Assembly: GCA_910579925.1 (NCBI GenBank)
Contig: CAJTVY010000015.1
Span: 1-64,000 of the forward strand
Origin: an uncultured Dorea sp.
Lineage (GTDB): Bacteria; Bacillota; Clostridia; Lachnospirales; Lachnospiraceae
Direction: 5' to 3'
DNA length: 64,000 nt
Shown here in pieces: positions 7,673 through 15,812 of the stretch. A program made the translations under genes and the position numbers. The notes under the pieces are model-generated. The model worked only from the letters and a program-made list of their open reading frames with translations, was not told the origin of the DNA and did not search any database. Every line of letters begins with the position of its first letter. Positions within the stretch are counted from its first letter, which is position 1.

Positions 7673-9415
7673 ATGTATTGTACAAAGTGTGGAAAAGAAA
7701 ACCCTAAGGGGGCAAAGTTTTGCGAAAATTGCGGGGAACCGATGCCGGAAAATTTCGTCATGCCACAGGAGGCAGAGGCGGAACATGAATCTGAGGTAAC
7801 GGATAAAAAGAGGAAAAAGAACCGGACATTTCTGATTCTGGCATGTCTTGCCGTTGTTGCGGTTCTGGTCAGCGCTGGTATTATGGCGGTTCTGGCATTA
7901 TCAGACGACCATAAAGAGAAGAGATATGATGAGAGCGTAGAAGCGGGACTTCGGTTTCTGGAGGAAGAAGAATATGAGCAGGCTGCCGCCTGCTTTGACG
8001 AGGCTATTTCCATAGATCCGAAACAGGTTGAACCTTACCGGGGCGCGGCGCTGGCATATACGCAGATAGAAGATTATGAGAAGGTAGAAAAGATCTACGT
8101 TGCCGTGACAGAGGTGATTGTGGCAGAGTATGATAATGGAAAGGAACTGCCAGAGGGAAGCGAGGATATTTATAAAGATGTGATCATCTATTATGGAGAA
8201 CGGGGAGACGATGAGAAGGTAAATAAATATTATGACGAGATCTGTCAGATGACTACGGATGAAGAGAAGAAAGCGGAAGTGGAGGTACTGAAGCAGCAGT
8301 ATGGCGTATATAAGAAATATTATGATCTGCTTATCCAGTACCAGGAGGCTTATGGCAGTGCGGAGAAATATATTGTTGGCCGGTATTCAACCTATCTGAA
8401 AGGCCTGTGTATGGCAAAACTGATTGATTTTGACTGGGACGGAACGGAAGAACTGCTTCTGGCGTATGCGGACCCCGATTCTTATAACCCGTCTGTCAGT
8501 TACATGCTGCCGGAATACAAGATAGAAGTATGGAAGGAAACGGATTCTGGAATCGAAAAAGTATATGAAGGCGGTGGGTACAGGAATGATGGAGGTACGA
8601 CAACCCTGTATGTTGCAGGAGAAGAAGGGCAGTATTATATCGTGGAAGGCTCGGCAGATGATTTTGAGACTGATTACATATGGGGCTTTCGAGAGAATCG
8701 GTTTGAGAAGGTGAAGGAACTGAGGGCAGAATCCTTCAGCGACGGAGGTCCGTACCTTCTGGACGGGAACCCGATTACTGAGGAGGAATTTGGCCAGGAG
8801 GCGGCCAGGCTGTGGGAGTCGTGCGAGACATACGGGCTGTCCAGGATTGAGGAAGAACAGGACAGAAGTCTTCTGGAATTAGAACAGACTTTTGCAAAGC
8901 TGCGTGAGAAACTGAAGATTGAGGAACCGGAAGCTGAAGAAAATTTTGAAGCTGAAAACGAGCAGGTGTCTTCGGAGGTTACTTCGCAGACGTATGCAGA
9001 TATCTATCAGCCAATCATAAGGAATGTTTATACGCAGTATGGAGAATCTAATCATTATAGTGTTTTTGATATTGACAAGGATGGAGTAAAAGAATTGCTG
9101 GTACGGGAAGGAACTTGTGAGGCTGATTATGCTTATAAAGTATATACCATCCAAGGGCAGGATTGCGTATATCTGGGCGAATTCAATGGATTTCATACAG
9201 GTTTATATGCAGATGAGAGTGGAGGAGAAGGTGATTATGTCATAAAAGTGAGCGGACATATGGGATTCGAAGAATTATCCAGGATCTATATCAGAAACGG
9301 ACATGTAGAAGAGGAATTTATGTCCAGCCGAGAGTTAGGGATAAATGACGAATACTATTCCAATCCATATCCCCTGGAATACCGGGATGTAACAGACCTG
9401 TCTTTGTTACAGTAA
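7673..9415 (+). CDS. Zinc-ribbon/TM/TPR protein with two DxDxDG-containing external domains
   Basis: About 580 residues. Zinc ribbon at 2-22 (YCTKCGKENPKGAKFCENCG), membrane segment near 55-75, TPR-like repeats around 85-215 (FLEEEEYEQAAACFDEAISI). Two similar domains follow, each marked by an acidic repeat of the VCBS/FG-GAP type: LIDFDWDGTEELLLAY near 250 and SVFDIDKDGVKELLV near 460. The start at 7673 is the only one keeping the ribbon at the N-terminus and has GAGGAAAAAGG upstream. Anchored outside-facing protein of unknown function; the cytoplasmic ribbon probably contacts its cluster partners. Confidence 0.75.
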   Translation: MYCTKCGKENPKGAKFCENCGEPMPENFVMPQEAEAEHESEVTDKKRKKNRTFLILACLAVVAVLVSAGIMAVLALSDDHKEKRYDESVEAGLRFLEEEEYEQAAACFDEAISIDPKQVEPYRGAALAYTQIEDYEKVEKIYVAVTEVIVAEYDNGKELPEGSEDIYKDVIIYYGERGDDEKVNKYYDEICQMTTDEEKKAEVEVLKQQYGVYKKYYDLLIQYQEAYGSAEKYIVGRYSTYLKGLCMAKLIDFDWDGTEELLLAYADPDSYNPSVSYMLPEYKIEVWKETDSGIEKVYEGGGYRNDGGTTTLYVAGEEGQYYIVEGSADDFETDYIWGFRENRFEKVKELRAESFSDGGPYLLDGNPITEEEFGQEAARLWESCETYGLSRIEEEQDRSLLELEQTFAKLREKLKIEEPEAEENFEAENEQVSSEVTSQTYADIYQPIIRNVYTQYGESNHYSVFDIDKDGVKELLVREGTCEADYAYKVYTIQGQDCVYLGEFNGFHTGLYADESGGEGDYVIKVSGHMGFEELSRIYIRNGHVEEEFMSSRELGINDEYYSNPYPLEYRDVTDLSLLQ

Positions 9416-9485
9416 GGAATAATAACCTTTTTGAGAAATGTTTCCAAGGATCGAAGACAGACCATAGAGAAAGGAGAACGAGCAT

Positions 9486-9659
9486 ATGGAAGAGTATCTG
9501 AAAGGGTGGAAGGACCAAAGTAACGTGTATATTCCGCCCGTGGAGCGTAGAGGATTTTTACAGGACATTATCATACGGAACAAGGTGGAACCGGTCTGCC
9601 CCGTTCGGGAGGAACAAAGAGGATTCACAGAGATAACGGAGACTTTAGCGTCTGAGTAA
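9486..9659 (+). CDS. Small hypothetical protein, 57 aa
   Basis: ATG 9486 to TAA 9657-9659, with AAGGAG at 9471-9476. The product (starting MEEYLKGWKDQSNVYIPPVE) is hydrophilic, has no membrane segment and a single Cys. It lies in the same direction between the TPR protein and the following membrane protein, 13 bases before the latter's ATG, so it is probably part of the operon. No homology recognised. Confidence 0.55.
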   Translation: MEEYLKGWKDQSNVYIPPVERRGFLQDIIIRNKVEPVCPVREEQRGFTEITETLASE

Positions 9660-9672
9660 GAAGGAGAATCAT

Positions 9673-10584
9673 ATGAAAAAAAGATTGAGGTACATTATCG
9701 CATTGTTTATGCTTGGTTCCATGGGAATCGTATTTCTGCCGCTGGTATCGTTAGGAGATCTCAGACTGTCTGTCGCCAACGTAGTTCGGATGGGCTTTAC
9801 GAAAGACGGGGATCTGGGATTCCTTCAGGAAGTGATGGAAATGGCAAAGTCTTATATCAGAAACTATTCTTATATGATTCTGGTGTGGCTGATTCTGATC
9901 TTTGCTGTGGCGGTTCTCACGGCGTTGCTTCCGACAGGAGCCGCATACATCGTTTCGATTATAGGGCAGATTGCTGTCAATGTCATTGCCATTATCTTTT
10001 ATGTTCAGATTAAAGACCGGATCACGTCAGTAGAAAATGCGCTTGAGAGCGTAAAAGGATTCTTTAATTTCGGCGGCCTGCCGGGGGTGGACGGAATTGG
10101 TGAAATAGAAGTTCATATCCTGCCAGTGCTTTTCTGGATCGGGATCTATCTGGTCACGCTGTCACTTGCGGTCTGGGGTGCATTGATGAAGGAAGAGATG
10201 ACGAATCCCATTCAAAATCCAGGAATACCTGAGGCTGTGGAACCCCGGACAATGGAAAAAGAAACGGTGTGTCTGGATTTTCACGGAGCAATTACCGGAG
10301 AAAAGGGAATCTATGCGGCAAAGACTTTCCTTATGGAGGATCGGGTGCCTGTGTATTGCTGCAAGGAGGATCGGCAGATGGTAGTGGTTCCCGGGCGGAC
10401 AGGCGATCTGGCTGCAGAAATATACTATGTGACGGCATATGGAGAGTATTGTGTGAAGCCCCATCGGAGAATGACGGTATTCCTGGAAAGCGGTCAGCCT
10501 TTAGGGGAGGGACGAGAGTATTATCTTCCCAGGGGCATGAGGATTTATCTGGAAAACAGAGACAACTCATTTGTATTGGAATAA
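9673..10584 (+). CDS. Membrane protein with C-terminal beta-rich (FHA-like) domain
   Basis: 303 residues. Hydrophobic segments near 7-28, 67-90, 93-116 and 155-175; two of them flank a loop of about 45 residues. The cytoplasmic C-terminal 110 residues are beta-rich and end in GREYYLPRGMRIYLENRDNSFVLE-like sequence that resembles the last strands of FHA domains, but I do not see the conserved Arg/Ser phosphopeptide residues. AAGGAG upstream supports the start. Function unknown; it shares a tight operon with zinc-ribbon genes on both sides. Confidence 0.65.
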   Translation: MKKRLRYIIALFMLGSMGIVFLPLVSLGDLRLSVANVVRMGFTKDGDLGFLQEVMEMAKSYIRNYSYMILVWLILIFAVAVLTALLPTGAAYIVSIIGQIAVNVIAIIFYVQIKDRITSVENALESVKGFFNFGGLPGVDGIGEIEVHILPVLFWIGIYLVTLSLAVWGALMKEEMTNPIQNPGIPEAVEPRTMEKETVCLDFHGAITGEKGIYAAKTFLMEDRVPVYCCKEDRQMVVVPGRTGDLAAEIYYVTAYGEYCVKPHRRMTVFLESGQPLGEGREYYLPRGMRIYLENRDNSFVLE

Positions 10585-10596
10585 AGGAGGAGACGG

Positions 10597-10866
10597 ATGA
10601 TGAATGATAACGAGGCGACTGTATTTGTGAATTACGACAAGGTCAATGGAGGACCGCTGGAACTGGAGCGGGCATATATGGAACTTGGAAAGGCATATTA
10701 TGAGGGAAAGTTTGAGGATCCTCTGCCCTGTCTGCTTCCGCTGTTTGACCGGATTACAAGAATTAAGGCAGCACAGGATAAAGCTCCGGGAATATGCCCG
10801 GGATGTGGGAAGCCGCTGAAGCCGGGGGCGGCTTTCTGCGGTCAGTGTGGATATAAGGTGAAATAA
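10597..10866 (+). CDS. Small zinc-ribbon protein
   Basis: 89 residues. The N-terminal part (VNYDKVNGGPLELERAYMELG) is helical, and a C-terminal zinc ribbon CPGCGKPLKPGAAFCGQCG occupies about 67-86. AAAGGAGG lies before the ATG. It ends one base before the acetyltransferase ATG, so the two are coupled. It belongs to the zinc-ribbon cluster by sequence and position; no function can be assigned. Confidence 0.7.
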   Translation: MMNDNEATVFVNYDKVNGGPLELERAYMELGKAYYEGKFEDPLPCLLPLFDRITRIKAAQDKAPGICPGCGKPLKPGAAFCGQCGYKVK

Positions 10867-10867
10867 A

Positions 10868-11389
10868 ATGATACTGGAAACACAGAGATTATATCTGCGG
10901 GAAATGAACCAGAATGATTATCGCTCTCTGTGCGCCATCCTGCAGGATGAAGAGGCCATGTATGCCTATGAAGGGGCGTTTTGCGATGAAGAAGTACAGG
11001 AATGGCTTGACAGGCAGATTGCACGTTATGAGAGATGGGGATTCGGCCTGTGGGCGGTAATTCAGAAGGAAACGGACGAGATGATCGGACAATGCGGGCT
11101 TACCATGCAGCCATGGAAAGAAACGGAAGTGCTGGAGATCGGCTATCTTTTCTGCCGCCGGCACTGGCATAAAGGGTATGCCATCGAGGCCGCCGATGCG
11201 TGTAAAAAATATGCGTTTGAAAAACTGGAAGCAGACCAGGTCTGTTCCATCATCAGAGACACGAACACGGCCTCGCAGAAAGTGGCCCTTCGAAATGGCA
11301 TGACTAAATCTGACTGTTGGACGAAACATTACCGGGGTGTGGATATGCCCCACTTCAGGTATGTGGCGCAGCGCATCATCAGCGAATAA
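10868..11389 (+). CDS. GNAT acetyltransferase (RimJ/RimL type)
   Basis: 173 residues with the GNAT pattern: N-terminal LETQRLYLREMNQNDY, central FGLWAVIQKETDEMIGQCGLT, acetyl-CoA loop region EIGYLFCRRHWHKGYAIEAADA near 90-110, and C-terminal CSIIRDTNTASQKVALRNGM. RimJ/RimL-type enzymes acetylate N-termini of ribosomal proteins or small amines; the substrate is not visible. It directly follows the small zinc-ribbon gene and may belong to that transcript. Confidence 0.85.
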   Translation: MILETQRLYLREMNQNDYRSLCAILQDEEAMYAYEGAFCDEEVQEWLDRQIARYERWGFGLWAVIQKETDEMIGQCGLTMQPWKETEVLEIGYLFCRRHWHKGYAIEAADACKKYAFEKLEADQVCSIIRDTNTASQKVALRNGMTKSDCWTKHYRGVDMPHFRYVAQRIISE

Positions 11390-11453
11390 AGAATATCATG
11401 GAAAAGCTTAAAAAGAAATGTGAAAAGGTAGGAAAAAGTGGAGGAAAGTATTG

Positions 11454-12575
11454 ATGAAAAAGCTGGGGTTTGGTTTCATGAGGCTGCCGGTGACGAACGG
11501 TGAGTTTGGAAACGTGGATAAGGAAACCGTATGTCAGATGGTGGATTATTTTATCGAAAAAGGATTTCAGTATTTTGACACAGCCTGGTTCTATCACAAC
11601 GGGAATTCTGAGGCGGCGCTCAGAGACTGCCTGGTCAGGCGTCATAAACGTTCGGCGTATGTGCTGGCGGATAAGCTGCCCCTTGTGATTATTCAGAGAG
11701 AAGAGGAACTTGAGAAGTACTTTAAGAAGCAGCTTTCACGCTGCGGTGTGAAATATTTTGATTATTATCTTATTCACGATATGGGAGGGGACCGCAGGGA
11801 AATCGCAGAAAGACTTCATGTATTTGATTTCATGAAGCGAAAGAAGGAAGAAGGACTTGTAAAACAGATTGGATTTTCCTTTCATGATACGGCAGATGTG
11901 CTGGACGAAATTCTGACACAGCATCCCGAAGTGGATTTTGTGCAGATACAGCTTAATTATCTGGACTGGGAGAGTGAAGTTATCCAGTCCAGGAGATGTT
12001 ATGAGACGGCGAAACTCCATGGGAAGCCTGTGATCGTCATGGAACCGGTCAAGGGCGGAACCCTTGCGTGTCTTCCCGACGAAGCAGAATCCCTGCTTCG
12101 TGCCTGTGATCCAGACCGGTCTATAGCATCATGGGCCGTCCGGTTTGCGGCAGGTCTTAACAACGTAATGATGGTGTTGAGCGGAATGAGCAGCATGGAG
12201 CAGATGAGGGATAATATTTCTTACATGGACAAGTTCGTCCCCCTGACAGAAGAGGAGATTGCCGCAACACAGAAAGCGGCGGATGTGATCAATAGCAGTA
12301 TTACAATACCATGTACCGGGTGTTCCTATTGCTTACATAAGTGCCCGGCAGACATAGCCATACCGAAATATTTTTCTCTTTATAATATGGATATGCAGGA
12401 ATCATCTGTAAAGACATGGACAGCGCAGACGGTGATGTACGGCCATATTGCCGAGCAGGCCGGGAAGGCAGGCGATTGCGTGGAATGCGGGCAGTGTGAA
12501 GAAATGTGCCCCCAGCATCTTCCTGTCAGAGAATGGCTGAAAAAGGTGGCAGATCAGTTTGAGGGTGTTTTATGA
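11454..12575 (+). CDS. Aldo/keto reductase with C-terminal ferredoxin-type domain
   Basis: 373 residues. An aldo/keto reductase barrel (start MKKLGFGFMRLP, catalytic-type Asp/Tyr in FQYFDTAWFYHNG, Lys in YVLADKLP) occupies about 1-275. A 4Fe-4S binding region follows: CTGCSYCLHKCPADIAIP near 284-301 and CVECGQCEEMCPQHLPV near 345-361. This is the COG1453 type, probably an electron-transferring oxidoreductase in anaerobes; the substrate is unknown. ATG 11454 is preferred over TTG 11451 because GGAGG is eight bases upstream. Confidence 0.88.
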   Translation: MKKLGFGFMRLPVTNGEFGNVDKETVCQMVDYFIEKGFQYFDTAWFYHNGNSEAALRDCLVRRHKRSAYVLADKLPLVIIQREEELEKYFKKQLSRCGVKYFDYYLIHDMGGDRREIAERLHVFDFMKRKKEEGLVKQIGFSFHDTADVLDEILTQHPEVDFVQIQLNYLDWESEVIQSRRCYETAKLHGKPVIVMEPVKGGTLACLPDEAESLLRACDPDRSIASWAVRFAAGLNNVMMVLSGMSSMEQMRDNISYMDKFVPLTEEEIAATQKAADVINSSITIPCTGCSYCLHKCPADIAIPKYFSLYNMDMQESSVKTWTAQTVMYGHIAEQAGKAGDCVECGQCEEMCPQHLPVREWLKKVADQFEGVL

Positions 12576-12592
12576 TTGGGTATAGAAAGGGC

Positions 12593-12630
12593 GCTGCCGT
12601 TTCACGGATAATAAATCGTGAAGCGGCAGC
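12593..12630. terminator. Bidirectional terminator between convergent genes
   Basis: 14-bp stem (one G-U): GCTGCCGTTTCACG pairing with CGTGAAGCGGCAGC, flanked by T-rich bases on the plus-strand side. It serves the reductase gene and the collagen-like gene reading towards it. Confidence 0.8.
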
Positions 12631-12672
12631 ATTCTTACTTTTGCAGCAGATATGCAGGGGAATATCTGCCAA

Positions 12673-13293
12673 TCAGGCAATCCGCTGTAATAAGATGGAC
12701 GCATGATTGACAGCCTGATTGTTAATACCTGTCCCTGCCAGGTAATCTTCAGTAGAAGATTTGTTGCGCAGTGTGACAACAGAACCAGCGGAAATCGAGG
12801 CAATAAACATGCCTGTTAATTCCCTGCGCTCAGTGTGCATCAGTTCGTCAGAGTAAGCCCCGAAAAAAGATAATGGGTTTTCAAGCCCGTTAATGGCTAC
12901 TGCATAGGCGACGTTTTGCGCTCCGGCGGCAGGGCGGATCAGCAACGAGTAGTCTATGCGGTAAATACCGTCTGTATTTACGATGATTTCGGCAGTATTG
13001 GGGATAAATGAAAAATCGCCGGACTGAAAGGCCAGGAGAAAATTGACATTTCCTTCCGGGGGAATAGTCTGGTATCCGCCTTGCATGACAGCGTTAAAAT
13101 AGGATGGCCATACCCCGGGTCCGGCAGGTCCGGCTTCGCCCTAAGGCCCCATAGGCCCGGCAGGTCCGGCTTCACCCTGAGGCCCCATAGGTCCCATAGG
13201 CCCGGCAGGTCCGGCTTCGCCTTGAGGGCCCATAGGTCCCTGAATTCCGGCAGAACCATGGCAGCAGCAATTACAATTATGATGATTGTTCAT
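12673..13293 (-). pseudogene. Collagen-like spore surface protein interrupted by an in-frame TAG
   Basis: ATG at 13293 with GGAGGAG eight bases upstream opens a 206-codon frame to 12673. The N-terminus is His/Asn/Cys-rich (NNHHNCNCCCHG). Then come three copies of a Gly-x-y unit built on GPQGEAGPAGPMGP, and a BclA/C1q-like beta domain of about 135 residues (GNVNFLLAFQSGDF to HASILLQRI). Codon 51 (13141-13143) is TAG where the other repeat copies have CAG or CAA, so a single C-to-T change has broken the frame. Such proteins usually sit on the exosporium of Firmicutes spores. Translation could restart at the internal ATG near 13086, but that ATG has no clear ribosome-binding site. Confidence 0.75.
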
Positions 13294-13495
13294 CTGATCT
13301 GCTCCTCCGGTTTATAACTATGTTTTTAATTCATCTTATGCGCAGGAGGAGGCTTTGTGCAGGAAGCTTTGTACAGGATAGAAAAATGTCGGTTTTCGGA
13401 TAGTAAGGTGCAAGTGCAGGTGAAAAAGGCATGGATACAAATAAAAATATATGTTAGAATAAGGTGATTCAGATGAATGTTAAGGAGAGATATTT

Positions 13496-13924
13496 ATGGA
13501 AGAAAAGGTAATTGCCGGACAGTTTGCGAAGGGTTATGACTGTTCCCAGGTTGTAGTGTCTCATTATGCGGAAGAGACGGGAATCTCGGAGGAATCAGCC
13601 AATAAGGTGGCCGCCTGCTTTGGAGGAGGAATGTTTCAGGCCGATACCTGCGGAGCGTTTACAGGGGCGCTTATGGTGATTGGACTTAAGTATGGTCATT
13701 ATGATTCTGAAAAGCTTTCAGAGCAGAAAGAGGTGATGATGACAAAGAGCGGAGAGTTTAAGAAAAAATTTTTTGAAAAATATCCATCCTGCAGCTGCAG
13801 GGAACTGCTGGGTTATGACATCTCAGACCCGGAAGGACTCAAAGAGGCGGTGGAAACAGGAAGGATGATGTCATTCTGTCCAAAACTGGTGAAAGAGGTC
13901 ATTGAGATCTTGGACAGGATTTAG
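13496..13924 (+). CDS. C_GCAxxG_C_C family protein
   Basis: 142 residues with the cysteine pattern of the family: C in GYDCSQVVVSHYAEE, ACFGGGM, DTCGAFTGALM, then SCSCRELLGYD and a last Cys in MMSFCPKLV. The family is widespread in anaerobes, is thought to be redox-active or metal binding, and has no proven reaction. AAGGAG precedes the ATG. A possible promoter (TGGATA, 17 bases, TAGAAT) ends about 35 bases upstream. Stands alone. Confidence 0.85.
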   Translation: MEEKVIAGQFAKGYDCSQVVVSHYAEETGISEESANKVAACFGGGMFQADTCGAFTGALMVIGLKYGHYDSEKLSEQKEVMMTKSGEFKKKFFEKYPSCSCRELLGYDISDPEGLKEAVETGRMMSFCPKLVKEVIEILDRI

Positions 13925-13960
13925 AACGATTGCCAGGTCGGGAAAGAGGAATGAAAAAGT

Positions 13961-14971
13961 ATGGATCGATTTACAGGATTAGGGGAATATATTCAGACAA
14001 AAGAATTTAAGGAAAGATTAGATATTCCTTACAGTGAAAAGATAGAATGCCGGCTGCTGGCCCAGGGAGAGTACAATGTCAATTATTTGTTCGTACATCC
14101 TGTGTCAAAGAAAAAGCTGATTCTAAGAGTGAACACCGCAAGTCAGATGCATCTTGACGATCAGATCGGATATGAATATCGTGCGCTGAGATTACTGGAA
14201 GATTCAGGGCGGACTCCAAAGGCTCTCTATGTAGATGGAAGTAAGGAGAAGCTTCACGTGGGTATCATGGTGATGGAATTCCTTGAAGGACACGCCCTGA
14301 ATTACCGGCGGGAGATGGACTTTGCGGCCCAGTGCCTCGCAGATATTCACAGTGTTCCTCTGATCGGTAATGAAGGCCTTATGATATATGAGAACCCGCT
14401 GCAGGCAATATTAGATGAGTGCAACGAGATGGTAGAAACATACTATCAATCCCAGTTCGGAGAGCCTTTAAAGAAACGAAGAATAGAGAGGATGCTCAGA
14501 AGCGGGCAGCGGATGCTTGAGAAGGTTTCGAAGTATGAAGGATATCGCTGTTGTATTAATACAGAACTGAATTCCGGGAATTTTCTGATCAACGGAGAAG
14601 GGGAGAATAATTACCTGGTTGACTGGGAGAAGCCGCTGTATGGCGATCCTGTGCAGGATCTGGGACATTTCCTTGCTCCGACCACCACCTTCTGGAAGAC
14701 GGACGTAATTCTTGATCAGAAAGAGACAGATCGCTTTATCAGGCAGTACAAGGCATATGTGGCAGGCAGATATGACGTACAGGGAGTGGAAGAGCGCCTT
14801 AGACTGTTCATCCCCATTACCTGCCTGAGAGGAATTACCTGGTGCGCCATGGCCTGGGTGCAATATCAGGAACCAGGCAGGCTGATTCGGAATGAAGAGA
14901 CGTTTTCGAAAATAGAATCTTATCTTGAGGATGGGTTTCTGGAAAGGATAGAGGCAGTATTTTCTGCTTGA
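13961..14971 (+). CDS. APH/choline-kinase-fold phosphotransferase, divergent catalytic motif
   Basis: 336 residues with an aminoglycoside-phosphotransferase fold: N-lobe GEYNVNYLFVHPVSKKKLILRVN (ATP lysine region), GIMVMEFLEGHAL hinge, and C-lobe LVDWEKPLYGDPVQDLGHFLA for metal binding near 220. The usual catalytic HxDxxxxN is here NTELNSGN (about 201-208), so His becomes Asn and the catalytic Asp becomes Glu. Substrate unknown. It precedes the TPP riboswitch and thiT but lies outside that control, so a thiamine kinase role is only a guess. Confidence 0.75.
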   Translation: MDRFTGLGEYIQTKEFKERLDIPYSEKIECRLLAQGEYNVNYLFVHPVSKKKLILRVNTASQMHLDDQIGYEYRALRLLEDSGRTPKALYVDGSKEKLHVGIMVMEFLEGHALNYRREMDFAAQCLADIHSVPLIGNEGLMIYENPLQAILDECNEMVETYYQSQFGEPLKKRRIERMLRSGQRMLEKVSKYEGYRCCINTELNSGNFLINGEGENNYLVDWEKPLYGDPVQDLGHFLAPTTTFWKTDVILDQKETDRFIRQYKAYVAGRYDVQGVEERLRLFIPITCLRGITWCAMAWVQYQEPGRLIRNEETFSKIESYLEDGFLERIEAVFSA

Positions 14972-15004
14972 CTTTTTCTTTTCCTGGATTTATCCTATAG
15001 ATGT

Positions 15005-15091
15005 TACACAGGGGCGCTGAGAATGGCTGAGATGTATGCAAGGCATACAGACCCTTAAAACTTGATCCGGGTAATGCCGGCGTAAGGAAAG
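15005..15091 (+). promoter_or_regulatory. TPP riboswitch (THI element)
   Basis: The conserved thiamine-pyrophosphate aptamer cores are present: GGGGCGCTGAGAATGGCTGAGA, split as GGGGCGCTGAGA then ATGGCTGAGA, and later ACCCTT, AACTTGATCCGGGTAATGC and CGTAAGGAAAG. It ends just before the thiT ribosome-binding site, which suggests control of translation initiation through the AGGAAAGGAG sequence. Confidence 0.95.
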
Positions 15092-15103
15092 GAGAATTTC
15101 ATA

Positions 15104-15667
15104 ATGTCACAAATTCATTCTGTCACAGGCAGAAGTACGTCTTCTGCCGTCAGGAAACTCGTTTTTTCTGCTATGGGAATTGCGCTTGCAATGGTCACTT
15201 CCTATATAAAAGTATGGGAAATGCCTATGGGCGGTTCAGTCACACTTTTATCCATGTTGTTTATCTGTCTGATCGGGTACTGGTTCGGAGCCGGGTACGG
15301 AATCCTCACAGGAGTTGGTTTCGGTTTTCTGCAGTTTATTGTGGATCCCTATATGATGTCAGTTCCCCAGGTACTTTTCGACTATCCCCTGGCCTTTGGC
15401 GCACTGGGATTGTCCGGGCTTTTTTGCGGCCGCAGATACGGTCTTCAGATCGGATATATCGTAGGCGTTCTGGGAAGATTCCTGTTCTCGACTCTGTCCG
15501 GCGTGTTCTTCTTTGCTGCGTATGCGCCCGAGGGCATGAATCCGTGGGTATACTCTGCCTTATATCAGGGGAGTTATCTTGGGGCGGAAGGTCTGATTAC
15601 TCTGGCCATTCTATCTATACCGCCTGTGGCGAAGGCGCTTAATACGGTGAAGAGACAGACCATGTAA
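15104..15667 (+). CDS. thiT: Thiamine ECF transporter substrate-binding subunit ThiT
   Basis: 187 residues, six hydrophobic segments, with the ThiT pattern (LVFSAMGIALAMVTSYIKVWEMPMGGSVTL at the N-terminus, GFLQFIVDPYMMSVPQVLFDYPLAFGALGL in the middle, split by membrane loops; GVFFFAAYAPEGMNPWVYSALYQGSYLG near the end). ThiT binds thiamine at the membrane surface and works with the shared EcfAA'T module, which is not in the window. The gene is directly behind a TPP riboswitch and followed by a strong terminator, so it is a single-gene unit repressed by thiamine pyrophosphate. Confidence 0.93.
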   Translation: MSQIHSVTGRSTSSAVRKLVFSAMGIALAMVTSYIKVWEMPMGGSVTLLSMLFICLIGYWFGAGYGILTGVGFGFLQFIVDPYMMSVPQVLFDYPLAFGALGLSGLFCGRRYGLQIGYIVGVLGRFLFSTLSGVFFFAAYAPEGMNPWVYSALYQGSYLGAEGLITLAILSIPPVAKALNTVKRQTM

Positions 15668-15700
15668 CGGTTACGATATAGAGTGAATATGCAGTTATGG

Positions 15701-15741
15701 ACACCACCCTGAATGGATAAGGTTTCAAGGGTGGTGTTTTT
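15701..15741 (+). terminator. Terminator after thiT
   Basis: Perfect 10-bp stem ACACCACCCT / AGGGTGGTGT followed by a T run. Confidence 0.88.
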
Positions 15742-15812
15742 ATAAAATCATGTATAAAAGAAACCCTTTTGAGAGAGAATAAAACTGGATCTTTCTACGG
15801 AGGGCAGAGTAT

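Noticed and set aside
13095..13250. Short repeated units that could be a CRISPR array or a minisatellite
   Set aside because: They translate in frame as Gly-x-y collagen repeats on the minus strand and have no spacers.
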